A stretch of DNA of 64,000 nucleotides from JAVBJV01 sp031555315 (lineage in GTDB: Bacteria; Pseudomonadota; Alphaproteobacteria; Acetobacterales; Acetobacteraceae): NCBI GenBank assembly GCA_031555315.1, contig JAVBUO010000011.1:74822-138821 (forward strand). The letters run 5' to 3'. Shown in pieces: positions 17,622 through 24,713 of the stretch. Under the pieces are notes generated by a model that saw only the letters and a program-made list of their open reading frames with translations, did no database searches and was not told the DNA's origin. Made by a program: the position numbers and the translations under genes. Numbering within the stretch: the stretch's first letter is position 1; every line of letters starts with the position of its first letter.

Positions 17622-18686
17622 ATGGCCACCATCGTTCACGTAGGGTATTTCCCGCTGGGCCTGCGTCCGGGGTTTCAGCACGGTGTGCAAAACAAGATAT
17701 CCAACGGCTTCATCCGCAACGGACACCTGGTGCTGAATTTCTCGGACCGGGACATGGCGCGCGCCCTGTCGTTTTTCGGCTCACGCTCGCTCGGTTTCGG
17801 GCGCCGAAACAGCAACCGGGCATTGCTGGAATTCTGCACGCATCACCGCCCGGACGTCCTGCTGCTCGGTCATGCCGACATCATCGAACCCGAGACCGTG
17901 CAAAAGATTCGCGCGCTGCTGCCAGACATGCGGGTTGCGCAATGGAACGTCGATCCGCTGTTCACCGAAGACAACGTCGCCAGGATTCGCAGCAAACAGG
18001 ACGTCGTCGACATCACGTTCGTGTCAACGGCCGGGCAGGCGCTGCGGGATCTGGGGGCCGGGCGTTATCGTGTCGCCTTTCTGCCCAACCCCGTCGACGC
18101 CTCGATCGAGCATGGGAAAAATCACCTGAAACCCACCCTGCCCTACGACCTGTTCTACGTCTGCGGCAATCCGGGACGGCCTCTACGCACGATCTGCGGG
18201 CAAGACTGGAACATGAACGATTTTTTCCAGTTGCTGATCCAGCGTCTGCCGCATGTGAAAATGCTGCTCGGCGGGCTGCTGGGGCACCCGCATATCAGGG
18301 CGGCGGAATATCAGAGTGCCCTCGAATCGGCAGCCTTCGGCATCAATATCAGCCGCCGGCCGGATTACGAGCTGTACAGCTCGGATCGTATCGCCCATCT
18401 GGCCGGCAACGGTCTCGCCGTCCTGATCGAGCGCGCGACCGGTTACGACAGATTTTTCTCGGATGACGAGATGGTCTTTTACGAAAGCCTGGATGAGCTC
18501 GTCGAGAAAATCGACATGCTGGCCCGTGACCATCCACGCCGTCAGGCGATCGCCTCGGCGGGTTATAAAAAATACTACACCCTGTTCAACGAACGTACGG
18601 TCGCAAAATACATATACGATGTAGTTTATCAGCACAGCGCTGCGGATAGTATTTTAAATGTGAATCCTCTTGTGAATCCTCTATAG
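17622..18686 (+). CDS. Glycosyltransferase, CgeB-like / Glyco_trans_1_2 type
   Basis: A 354-residue protein with a GT-B-like layout. The C-terminal third has the Glyco_trans_1_2 pattern: the acceptor/nucleotide-sugar region FGINISRRPDYELYSSDRIA, then GNGLAVLIERATGYDRFF, DELVEKIDMLARDHP and a closing helix. The N-terminal part contains RPDVLLLGHADIIEP. It most likely adds a sugar to a surface polysaccharide; donor and acceptor are unknown. The gene starts 10 bp before an O-antigen-ligase-type gene (stop at 18686, next start at 18697), so the two probably act together in lipopolysaccharide or capsule assembly. Confidence 0.7.
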   Translation: MATIVHVGYFPLGLRPGFQHGVQNKISNGFIRNGHLVLNFSDRDMARALSFFGSRSLGFGRRNSNRALLEFCTHHRPDVLLLGHADIIEPETVQKIRALLPDMRVAQWNVDPLFTEDNVARIRSKQDVVDITFVSTAGQALRDLGAGRYRVAFLPNPVDASIEHGKNHLKPTLPYDLFYVCGNPGRPLRTICGQDWNMNDFFQLLIQRLPHVKMLLGGLLGHPHIRAAEYQSALESAAFGINISRRPDYELYSSDRIAHLAGNGLAVLIERATGYDRFFSDDEMVFYESLDELVEKIDMLARDHPRRQAIASAGYKKYYTLFNERTVAKYIYDVVYQHSAADSILNVNPLVNPL

Positions 18687-18696
18687 CCTCGCATAC

Positions 18697-19941
18697 ATGC
18701 TTATCATCAAGCGCGCCTCCCCTGCTGTTCTCATGCTTATTGCCATTGCACTAAGCTTTGTTCTGCCGCGCCCGATTTCCGCGTTGCTGTTTTATTTCGT
18801 AGTACTCCCGTTTGTATTCTACCAACTGTACCGGGATGGCTGGGCACCGCTTAATGATCACGCCTTCTGGCTGATCATCGCCGTCTGTCTGTGGTTTACC
18901 TTGTCGCTCGCCTGGAGCGTCAGCCCGTACGGGCTGGAACATGTACATCGGTATCTCAGCGGCGGCCTTTGCTCGGCGGTGTTCGGCCTGGCCTGCCTGC
19001 GCTGTTTTGCCACCGAAAAACGCCCTCGGAACCTGCTGATCTCGGTGCTCATCATCGGCGCGCTGGTCAATGTCTGCATTGCCTTTCTGCGGTCGCCATT
19101 CATTTCCCTTCCTGATGGAAGAATGCCCGGCTGGGGGGTGAGCACCAACCTGATCCTGGGGGCAAACGTCATCGGCGTTTGTGTGATACTCGCCCTTGGC
19201 CGTCTGCTGGAAAAAGGCACGCACAGGCAGCAACTCGTCAACGCCGCCGCGGTATGTCTTGGCCTCGCCTTCATCGTCGCGACCGGCAGCCGCGGCCCCT
19301 TGCTGGCGGTTGGCGGCGCAGTGCTCCTCCTTCTGTTCATGGTCAAACCGCGCGCTCTGATCTGGTTCACCGTTCTTGCCGGGCTTATCGCCATTCTGGT
19401 CATTCAGATCTGGCCTGCTTTCCTGCCAGCGATCTGGGAACGTCTGGCCGCGCGCGGATCCTCGTACAGGCTGGAAATCTGGACCGTCTCCGTCGAATCC
19501 ATCCTGCGGCGCCCGCTATTCGGGCACGGCCCACTGTACACCTTCGATCATCCGCTCTACCGCTTCCCGCACAACCTGTTTCTGTCGACCTGGCTTTACA
19601 GCGGCGTCATCGGTTTCGCCCTGCTGCTCGGCCTGTTCGGCCTCGCCCTGAAACGAACCAAGGCGGCAGCATCGTTCACGCACCGCTGGACGCTGCGCGC
19701 CTTGTGGCTGCATACGATACTGGCCTGCCTGACCGACTACGCACAGCTAACGCGCGGTCCAGGCCCCTATTGGTTTGTCATCTGGATGCCACTGCTGTTG
19801 TGCATCGGCGCTGAAAGCAGCAACGGCACGGCGCGGCCCGTCTGGTCGGGAAAGCTTGCCAAAGCCTGGTTCGGCCGGAACCAGCGCGATCTGGACTGGA
19901 TGGTCGGCAAAGCCGATCCACCCGCCCCCACAACGGGCTGA
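18697..19941 (+). CDS. O-antigen ligase / polymerase family membrane protein (Wzy_C)
   Basis: A 414-residue inner-membrane protein with about ten hydrophobic segments and the large periplasmic loop of WaaL/Wzy proteins. The loop contains RLEIWTVSVESILRRPLFGH, then YRFPHNLFLSTWLYSGVIGF, the conserved PHNxxL region. These enzymes join or polymerise undecaprenyl-linked sugar chains. It follows the glycosyltransferase gene by 10 bp. Its stop codon lies only 7 bp from that of the convergent quinone-oxidoreductase gene. Confidence 0.78.
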   Translation: MLIIKRASPAVLMLIAIALSFVLPRPISALLFYFVVLPFVFYQLYRDGWAPLNDHAFWLIIAVCLWFTLSLAWSVSPYGLEHVHRYLSGGLCSAVFGLACLRCFATEKRPRNLLISVLIIGALVNVCIAFLRSPFISLPDGRMPGWGVSTNLILGANVIGVCVILALGRLLEKGTHRQQLVNAAAVCLGLAFIVATGSRGPLLAVGGAVLLLLFMVKPRALIWFTVLAGLIAILVIQIWPAFLPAIWERLAARGSSYRLEIWTVSVESILRRPLFGHGPLYTFDHPLYRFPHNLFLSTWLYSGVIGFALLLGLFGLALKRTKAAASFTHRWTLRALWLHTILACLTDYAQLTRGPGPYWFVIWMPLLLCIGAESSNGTARPVWSGKLAKAWFGRNQRDLDWMVGKADPPAPTTG

Positions 19942-19948
19942 ACGCCCG

Positions 19949-20956
19949 CTACGCCTTGCTGACCTCGAGCATGATCTTGCCGGTATGCGCGCTCGATTCC
20001 ATCAGCGCGTGCGCCTGCGCGGCTTCCGCCAGCGGGAAGACCTTGTGGATGACAGGGCCGTATTTACCCGCCGCCAGCAGCGGCCAGACCTTTTCCTTCA
20101 GCGCGCGCGCGATCGCCCCCTTCTGGGCGGTGGTGCGCGGACGCATCGTGCTGCCGGTGATCGTCAGACGGCGCGTCATCACATGCGTGAAGTCGAATTC
20201 CGCCACCTTCGCCCCTTCGAGGAAGGCGATCAGCACCAGCCGCCCATCGGTCGCCATACAGCGCAGATTGCGCGCCATGTACGGCGCCCCGACCATATCG
20301 AGCACGACATCCACGCCCCGCCGGTCCGTCAGGCGTTTGATCTCTTCGACGAAATCGGCATTGCGATAGTTGATCGCCGCATCGGCGCCGAGCTCGCCGC
20401 ACGCCCGGCATTTCGCATCGGTACCGGCGGTGACGTACACTGTGGCGCCAAACGCCTTCGCCAGTTGGATGGCCGTCACGCCGATGCCGCTGCTGCCGCC
20501 GTGGACCAGCACCGTATCACCGGCCTTCAACCCGCCGATATCGAACAGATTGGCCCAGACGGTGAAATACGTCTCGGGCAGCGCCGCGGCGCGAATCGCG
20601 TCGTAGCCATCCGGCCAGGGCAGAACCTGAGCCGCCGGCGCGGTGCAATACTCGGCATAACCGCCGCCATTGACCAGTGCACACACTCTATCCCCGGGTT
20701 TGAAAGCCGCCACCTGCGCGCCCACCGTCACAACCTCGCCCGACACTTCCAGCCCGACATACGGGGACGCACCCGGCGGCGGCGGATATTTGCCCTTGCG
20801 CTGCTGCACGTCCGGCCGGTTGACGCCGGCGGCCATCACGCGGATCAGCACTTCGTCCGGCTGCGGCACAGGCACAGGCCCGGTTGCCGGCACCAGAACC
20901 TCGGGGCCTCCCCCGTCACCGTGCGCGATATAAGTCATGCTGGCGGGAAGAGACAT
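19949..20956 (-). CDS. NAD(P)H-quinone oxidoreductase, zinc-independent MDR family (PIG3-like)
   Basis: A 335-residue medium-chain dehydrogenase/reductase. It has the N-terminal GroES-like domain (AAGVNRPDVQQRKGKYPPPP) and a Rossmann fold whose nucleotide motif reads VHGGSSGIGVTAIQ near residue 145. It matches the quinone oxidoreductase / PIG3 subgroup, which lacks zinc ligands. It reduces quinones or enones with NADPH; the physiological substrate is unknown. GGAG lies 7 nt upstream of the ATG. Confidence 0.88.
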   Translation of the reverse strand: MSLPASMTYIAHGDGGGPEVLVPATGPVPVPQPDEVLIRVMAAGVNRPDVQQRKGKYPPPPGASPYVGLEVSGEVVTVGAQVAAFKPGDRVCALVNGGGYAEYCTAPAAQVLPWPDGYDAIRAAALPETYFTVWANLFDIGGLKAGDTVLVHGGSSGIGVTAIQLAKAFGATVYVTAGTDAKCRACGELGADAAINYRNADFVEEIKRLTDRRGVDVVLDMVGAPYMARNLRCMATDGRLVLIAFLEGAKVAEFDFTHVMTRRLTITGSTMRPRTTAQKGAIARALKEKVWPLLAAGKYGPVIHKVFPLAEAAQAHALMESSAHTGKIMLEVSKA

Positions 20957-21026
20957 GCGGACGCTCCGTTATAACCGACGATACCGGAAGGTTGGCGATC
21001 AGCCGCGCCCGGTCAAGCCGTTTCAC

Positions 21027-21066
21027 GTAAAACAAAAACGGAGACCCGCTGACGCGGATCTCCGTT
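21027..21066 (-). terminator. Intrinsic terminator of rpmB
   Basis: On the minus strand the arms 21059-21064 and 21039-21044 (CGGAGA/TCTCCG), extended inward by CCGC/GCGG, are followed by a T-rich tail (TTTTTGTTTTAC). It lies 29 nt after the L28 stop codon. Confidence 0.85.
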
Positions 21067-21094
21067 TCAGAAAATTCCAGCGCCCAGCCTGGGA

Positions 21095-21388
21095 TCAGGC
21101 GGCCTTCTTGGCCTGCGCGCGTTCGATCCGGCGCTTGATCTGCAACGCTTCCGGCGCCAAGCGCCGGTCCGGCGTGCCGAGCAGAAAGCCATCCAGCCCG
21201 CCGTTGTGCTCGATGGTGCGGATCGCGCGCGTCGACAAACGCATGCGTACCGTCGTCCCCAGAACATCGGACAGCAATGAAAGCTCCTGCAGGTTGGGCA
21301 GGAAACGGCGGCGGGTCTTGTTGTTGGCGTGGCTGACGTTATTGCCTGTCAGCACACCTTTGCCGGTAATTTCGCAACGACGCGACAT
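21095..21388 (-). CDS. rpmB: 50S ribosomal protein L28
   Basis: A 97-residue basic protein with the conserved L28 start MSRRCEITGKGVLTGNNVSH and the arginine-rich NNKTRRRFLPNLQ. The C-terminal extension (about residues 60-97) is usual in alphaproteobacteria. It is part of the large ribosomal subunit. It is transcribed alone and closed by an intrinsic terminator. The common partner rpmG is not adjacent. Confidence 0.95.
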   Translation of the reverse strand: MSRRCEITGKGVLTGNNVSHANNKTRRRFLPNLQELSLLSDVLGTTVRMRLSTRAIRTIEHNGGLDGFLLGTPDRRLAPEALQIKRRIERAQAKKAA

Positions 21389-21956
21389 GGTAAACCTCGA
21401 AAAACACGGTAAAGCGCACAGACCCAGGCCCGCACGTTGTTCTTAGCGAAGCAGGGCTTATGACGAAGCCAGAAGACCCGGTCAAGCATCCGATACGACA
21501 GAACCGACGATTTTTGTGGCGACACCACGGGAATCGGCCCTTACCCCTAGCAATCATACCGTCGCATCTACCCTGTGCAGGCATCGCCCTTGGATACCGA
21601 CATCGGGCGCAGCACGCGATCGCCACGTTCGGTATTTTCACAGAATATCATAAGAAATAAATTCAAAAATTTTACAAAATCCCAAAAATTATATTTCCTC
21701 ACAGTGTAATTTGCCGTCTTTTTAAAAATATGAATTTAATCATAATTAACCTGGATTCATAGGCCAGATATCTAGGAACAGCACGTAAATTACCGTATGT
21801 TCCTCGCGCATAGTTCTGCGGTATCTCAAAACATTATTGGAAGAATTTGAATTTGTTGTATTTATTCAAACCATCTTCTGAATTCACGTTTTCTCATACC
21901 CAGGGACATCATGCGGCACTTTTTTCGCTCTCAATCCCAAAAGTGGAGTTGTTTTC
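21389..21956. other. Intergenic spacer, AT-rich upstream of the first bacteriocin-type peptide gene
   Basis: No gene supported. The first 250 bp have genome-like composition. From about 21640 to 21900 the sequence is strongly AT-rich, with many TTT/AAA runs, and probably contains the promoter of the peptide gene at 21957. The last 36 bp before the ATG are clearly related to the 36 bp before the second peptide gene at 22994, including a shared TGGAGTTGT ribosome-binding region. Confidence 0.6.
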
Positions 21957-22112
21957 ATGACACAGATCCGTGAACTGAATCTGGAAGAAGCCGGCCAGGT
22001 CGCCGGCGGAACCTGTTGCACGATCGTAGCAGTCTCGGCGATCGCGGCGCTCGTCATCGGTGCGAAGGTTGTTCTTGGATTCCTCGGCGCCCTTTCCCGG
22101 AAGCGCTGCTGA
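21957..22112 (+). CDS. Double-glycine-leader peptide 1 (class II microcin/bacteriocin-type precursor)
   Basis: A 51-residue precursor. Residues 1-18 are a leader of the double-glycine type (MTQIRELNLEEAGQVAGG) with the hydrophobic/acidic pattern recognised by C39 peptidases; predicted cleavage is after Gly18. The 33-residue core is hydrophobic with small-residue spacing suited to a membrane helix, has Cys20-Cys21, and ends RKRC. GGAG (21945-21948) sits 8 nt before the ATG. The leader is identical at 14 of 18 positions to that of the peptide at 22994, and the flanking DNA is also similar, so the two genes arose by duplication followed by replacement or rapid change of the core. A strong terminator follows. 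The exporter genes at 23466-26887 fit processing and secretion. Antimicrobial activity is inferred, not shown. Confidence 0.8.
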   Translation: MTQIRELNLEEAGQVAGGTCCTIVAVSAIAALVIGAKVVLGFLGALSRKRC

Positions 22113-22200
22113 GATCGAAAGCCGTTCCCTGTCGACAGGCCGGCCCGCAACACCGATCGCCGTCTGCCGCCTGCTTCGATCGGGGGGCTGTCCTGATACA

Positions 22201-22240
22201 AAGAGAGGCTCCCGGACGCCGGGAGCCTCTTTGCTTTCTT
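22201..22240 (+). terminator. Intrinsic terminator after peptide gene 1
   Basis: A 12-bp perfect stem (22205-22216 with 22220-22231, loop ACG) is followed by TTGCTTTCTT. It separates the peptide transcript from the downstream genes. The mirror side is also moderately T-rich, so it may also end the minus-strand gene at 22272-22520. Confidence 0.9.
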
Positions 22241-22271
22241 CACTGGCCGAAGCCCCAGGCGAGTTCTTCAC

Positions 22272-22520
22272 TCAGGCCTTGGGCGGCGCCATCCGGCGCA
22301 GTTCGCCTGCCTGGACACTGTGCGTCGCGCTGGCCAGAACGTTCAGAATTGCCGAATCGGACATGGACCGCGCCATCAGCCCCAGCGCCCCGCCCAGCAT
22401 TGCCGAGGCGATGGCGATTTCGCTGATATTCTGTCCGGCCATATATTCTATGGCCTTGTCCACGACAGACCCCGCATGGCTGAGATCGTCCGGTGCCTGG
22501 CCGGAAGAGTCGAATTCCAT
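22272..22520 (-). CDS. Small hypothetical protein between the two peptide genes (possible immunity protein)
   Basis: An 82-residue protein on the strand opposite the peptides. I do not recognise a family. It has an acidic N-terminus (MEFDSSGQAPDDLSH), then a central hydrophobic helix with small residues (IASAMLGGALGLMARS), and a basic C-terminus. The ATG at 22520 has GGAG 6-7 nt upstream, and codon composition matches the genome, which supports a real gene. Small helix-rich or membrane-associated proteins next to microcin genes are often the self-immunity factor; that role is inferred from position only. Confidence 0.55.
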   Translation of the reverse strand: MEFDSSGQAPDDLSHAGSVVDKAIEYMAGQNISEIAIASAMLGGALGLMARSMSDSAILNVLASATHSVQAGELRRMAPPKA

Positions 22521-22993
22521 AGCCCACTCCACATCTAGAATATGCCGAAGAATCGGTGTGTCAGTTGCGCATCCCAGCTCGACCCTGCAAGGGGCAAATT
22601 AGATCATACAGTGCGATTGTAACTTTGCAGCAACACTCGAAGGTTTAAGTCGCCAGGCATTCTTTCCAACCTATGGGAAATTAGTAATTTTTAACCTTAA
22701 TGCACAAAAATCATATTAAATTTAAAATTTACCCATCCCTTAATCTAAGATTTTTTTGAAATGTCTATATTTGGTTTTATTTCTCCAAATTTACTAAATT
22801 TCGGTCTATACATACCGCTTAAATTACCATATATCTTTCCTTGCATGACACTTTGACGTTAGAGAAGAGGGCAGAAAAAGGCTGAATTTTCTACATTTAC
22901 TCAGCCTGACTTACAAATGTCCTATCATCTTTCATCTTGGTGTGTGATGCAAAATTATTTTTCGTCCTCAGTCTAAAAATTGGAGTTGTCTTT
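22521..22993. other. AT-rich spacer, promoter region of peptide gene 2
   Basis: No gene supported. The segment 22640-22990 is strongly AT-rich, like the region before peptide gene 1. The divergent start of the small minus-strand gene lies at its left edge and the peptide 2 start at its right edge, so it probably carries promoters in both directions. Confidence 0.5.
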
Positions 22994-23191
22994 ATGACAC
23001 AGATCCATGAACTAACTCTTGAAGAAGCGAGCGTCGTGGCTGGCGGTTGCAAACCCTGCACGCCGGTGAAGCCGACCCCCCCCACCCCCCCCGCTCCCCC
23101 CACCCCGACGAAGCCCTGCGGCACATTCACGTTCAAGGGTTTCCTCGTAGCGATCTTCGCCGCCCTGGGGGTCAGGATCTCCTTCTGCTGA
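22994..23191 (+). CDS. Double-glycine-leader peptide 2 with Pro/Thr-rich hinge and four cysteines
   Basis: A 65-residue precursor. The leader MTQIHELTLEEASVVAGG (1-18) matches peptide 1 at 14 of 18 positions. Predicted cleavage after Gly18 gives a 47-residue mature peptide that begins with Cys19. The core has CxxC (19-22), a Pro/Thr-rich segment (residues 23-41, 11 prolines), Cys42, then a hydrophobic amphipathic tail (GFLVAIFAALGV) ending in Cys65. Two disulfides are possible. The start at 22994 is chosen over an in-frame upstream ATG because it is aligned with the leader of peptide 1 and follows GGAG. A strong terminator lies 95 bp downstream, before the exporter genes. The proline hinge is unlike any bacteriocin core I can name. 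Confidence 0.8.
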   Translation: MTQIHELTLEEASVVAGGCKPCTPVKPTPPTPPAPPTPTKPCGTFTFKGFLVAIFAALGVRISFC

Positions 23192-23286
23192 GATCGAAGG
23201 TTGTCCCCTGTTGCGATGGTGATCCGGCAGCCGGATAACGGTCTGCGATCCGTCGGCACAGGAGGCATCTTTTCTTTCGACAGAAT

Positions 23287-23320
23287 AGGAAGTCCCCGAG
23301 CGTTCGGGGACTTCCTTTTT
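23287..23320 (+). terminator. Intrinsic terminator after peptide gene 2
   Basis: A 13-bp perfect stem (23287-23299 with 23304-23316, loop GCGT) is followed by five or more T residues. This is a textbook terminator isolating the peptide gene from the exporter genes. Confidence 0.93.
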
Positions 23321-23465
23321 CATTCTATAGTCATGTATATATTTTATCTGCCCACAAAAATTCCGGCAGCGTTATTAAAATCCATACCACGGCACACAGA
23401 ACACACGATCATTGTTTCGTAATTGTTGATTTATTAAAGACCGCTTCGGATTGTGAGTTTTTGTT

Positions 23466-24713
23466 ATGTTTCGCACAGAAGTTCTTGATGCTCAGAAAAA
23501 CCGCCTCGAAGGCGATGTTATTCTTGTCTCTCCCTTTACCTGGTTCGGTCTGACCGGCCTGTACGTGCTCTTGGTCTTCGGTGCGCTGATTTACCTGGCA
23601 TTTGGGTCCTACGCCCGCACAGAAACCGTGCCCGGACGGATCTACCCCTCGACCGGGGTCGTCGCCATCACACCGCGTACCCCCGGCATGGTCACACACG
23701 TCGCCGTGAGGGACGGGCAACAGGTGCGGGCCGGCGACCTGCTGGCGGCCGTTAAGGTCGAACAGAACTCGGTGGCGGGCCACAGTGCCGAAGAACGTGC
23801 GTTGCAGGCGGTCGAAGGGCAGATCACCGCCTACGAGCAGCAAAATCAATTTTTGCGTGAATCTTTGGCGGCCGAAATCGCCGGTCTGCAGGCCCAGATC
23901 ACCGGTGCCGATGCCGAACTGGTGTCGTTCGCCGAACAGATCCGCGCGCAGACCAACATCGTCGAACTGCAACGCCGCGAAAACAGCGAGGTGCAGACGC
24001 TGCTGGAAACCGGCGCGATTTCCCGCCGCGAACTGCAGCGCCGCGAGGAAACCCTGATCTCGCGCGAGCAGCAGCTTTCATCCCTGATCCAGCAGCAGGC
24101 GCAGGTCAGCAGCCGCCGCGAACAGGCCATCCGCCAGATCGCCGAACGCCAGGCGAGTTCCCTGCTGCAAAGCTCGCGGATCGAGGTCGAGGTCGCCAAT
24201 CTGGAACGCAGCAAGGCCGAACTGGAAGGCAGGCGCAGCTATACGCTGACCGCACCGCTGGACGGGCGGATCACCGCGCTGACCGCCCGTGTCGGCGATT
24301 CGCTCGATGGCGCGCGCTCGCTGATGTCGCTGATCCCGACCGGCGGCAAGCTGCAGGTCGAACTGCACGTTCCCAGCAGCGCAATCGGGTTCATGCGCGA
24401 GGGGCAGGAAGTCCGCCTGCGCCTCGACGCCTTTCCCTACCAGCGATTCGGCACCGTCACCTCGCATATCCAGCGTATTGCCGAAGCGCCCACCATCGAG
24501 GTGCAGGCCCCGGCCGGCATGGCGGCTCAGGGGATGACCAGCGGCCCCATGTATCTGGTCATCGCCACCCTGGACGAGGATTTCTTGTTGGCATTCGGGC
24601 GCGAAATGCGTTTCCAGCCAGGGATGACCCTTCAGGCCACCATCATCACCGAGCGCCGTTCCCTGTTCGAATGGCTGTTTGAACCCGTTCTAGCCGTGCA
24701 GTACCGTTCATGA
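23466..24713 (+). CDS. HlyD-family membrane fusion protein of the peptide exporter
   Basis: A 415-residue periplasmic adaptor. It has a short cytoplasmic N-terminus, one transmembrane helix (about residues 26-49), a split lipoyl/barrel-sandwich domain (VAITPRTPGMVTHVAVRDGQ, then LTAPLDGRITALTARVGD), a long coiled-coil hairpin between them (about 105-250), and a C-terminal beta-barrel. This is the CvaA type that links an inner-membrane C39 ABC exporter to a TolC-like outer-membrane channel. It overlaps the ABC gene by 4 bp (ATGA). No outer-membrane channel gene is present in the window. The spacer before it (23321-23465) is AT-rich. Confidence 0.9.
   Translation: MFRTEVLDAQKNRLEGDVILVSPFTWFGLTGLYVLLVFGALIYLAFGSYARTETVPGRIYPSTGVVAITPRTPGMVTHVAVRDGQQVRAGDLLAAVKVEQNSVAGHSAEERALQAVEGQITAYEQQNQFLRESLAAEIAGLQAQITGADAELVSFAEQIRAQTNIVELQRRENSEVQTLLETGAISRRELQRREETLISREQQLSSLIQQQAQVSSRREQAIRQIAERQASSLLQSSRIEVEVANLERSKAELEGRRSYTLTAPLDGRITALTARVGDSLDGARSLMSLIPTGGKLQVELHVPSSAIGFMREGQEVRLRLDAFPYQRFGTVTSHIQRIAEAPTIEVQAPAGMAAQGMTSGPMYLVIATLDEDFLLAFGREMRFQPGMTLQATIITERRSLFEWLFEPVLAVQYRS

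Noticed and set aside
21339..21641. 100-codon minus-strand frame upstream of rpmB
   Set aside because: It overlaps the rpmB start, is rich in Cys/Arg as expected for a chance frame, and has no ribosome-binding site.
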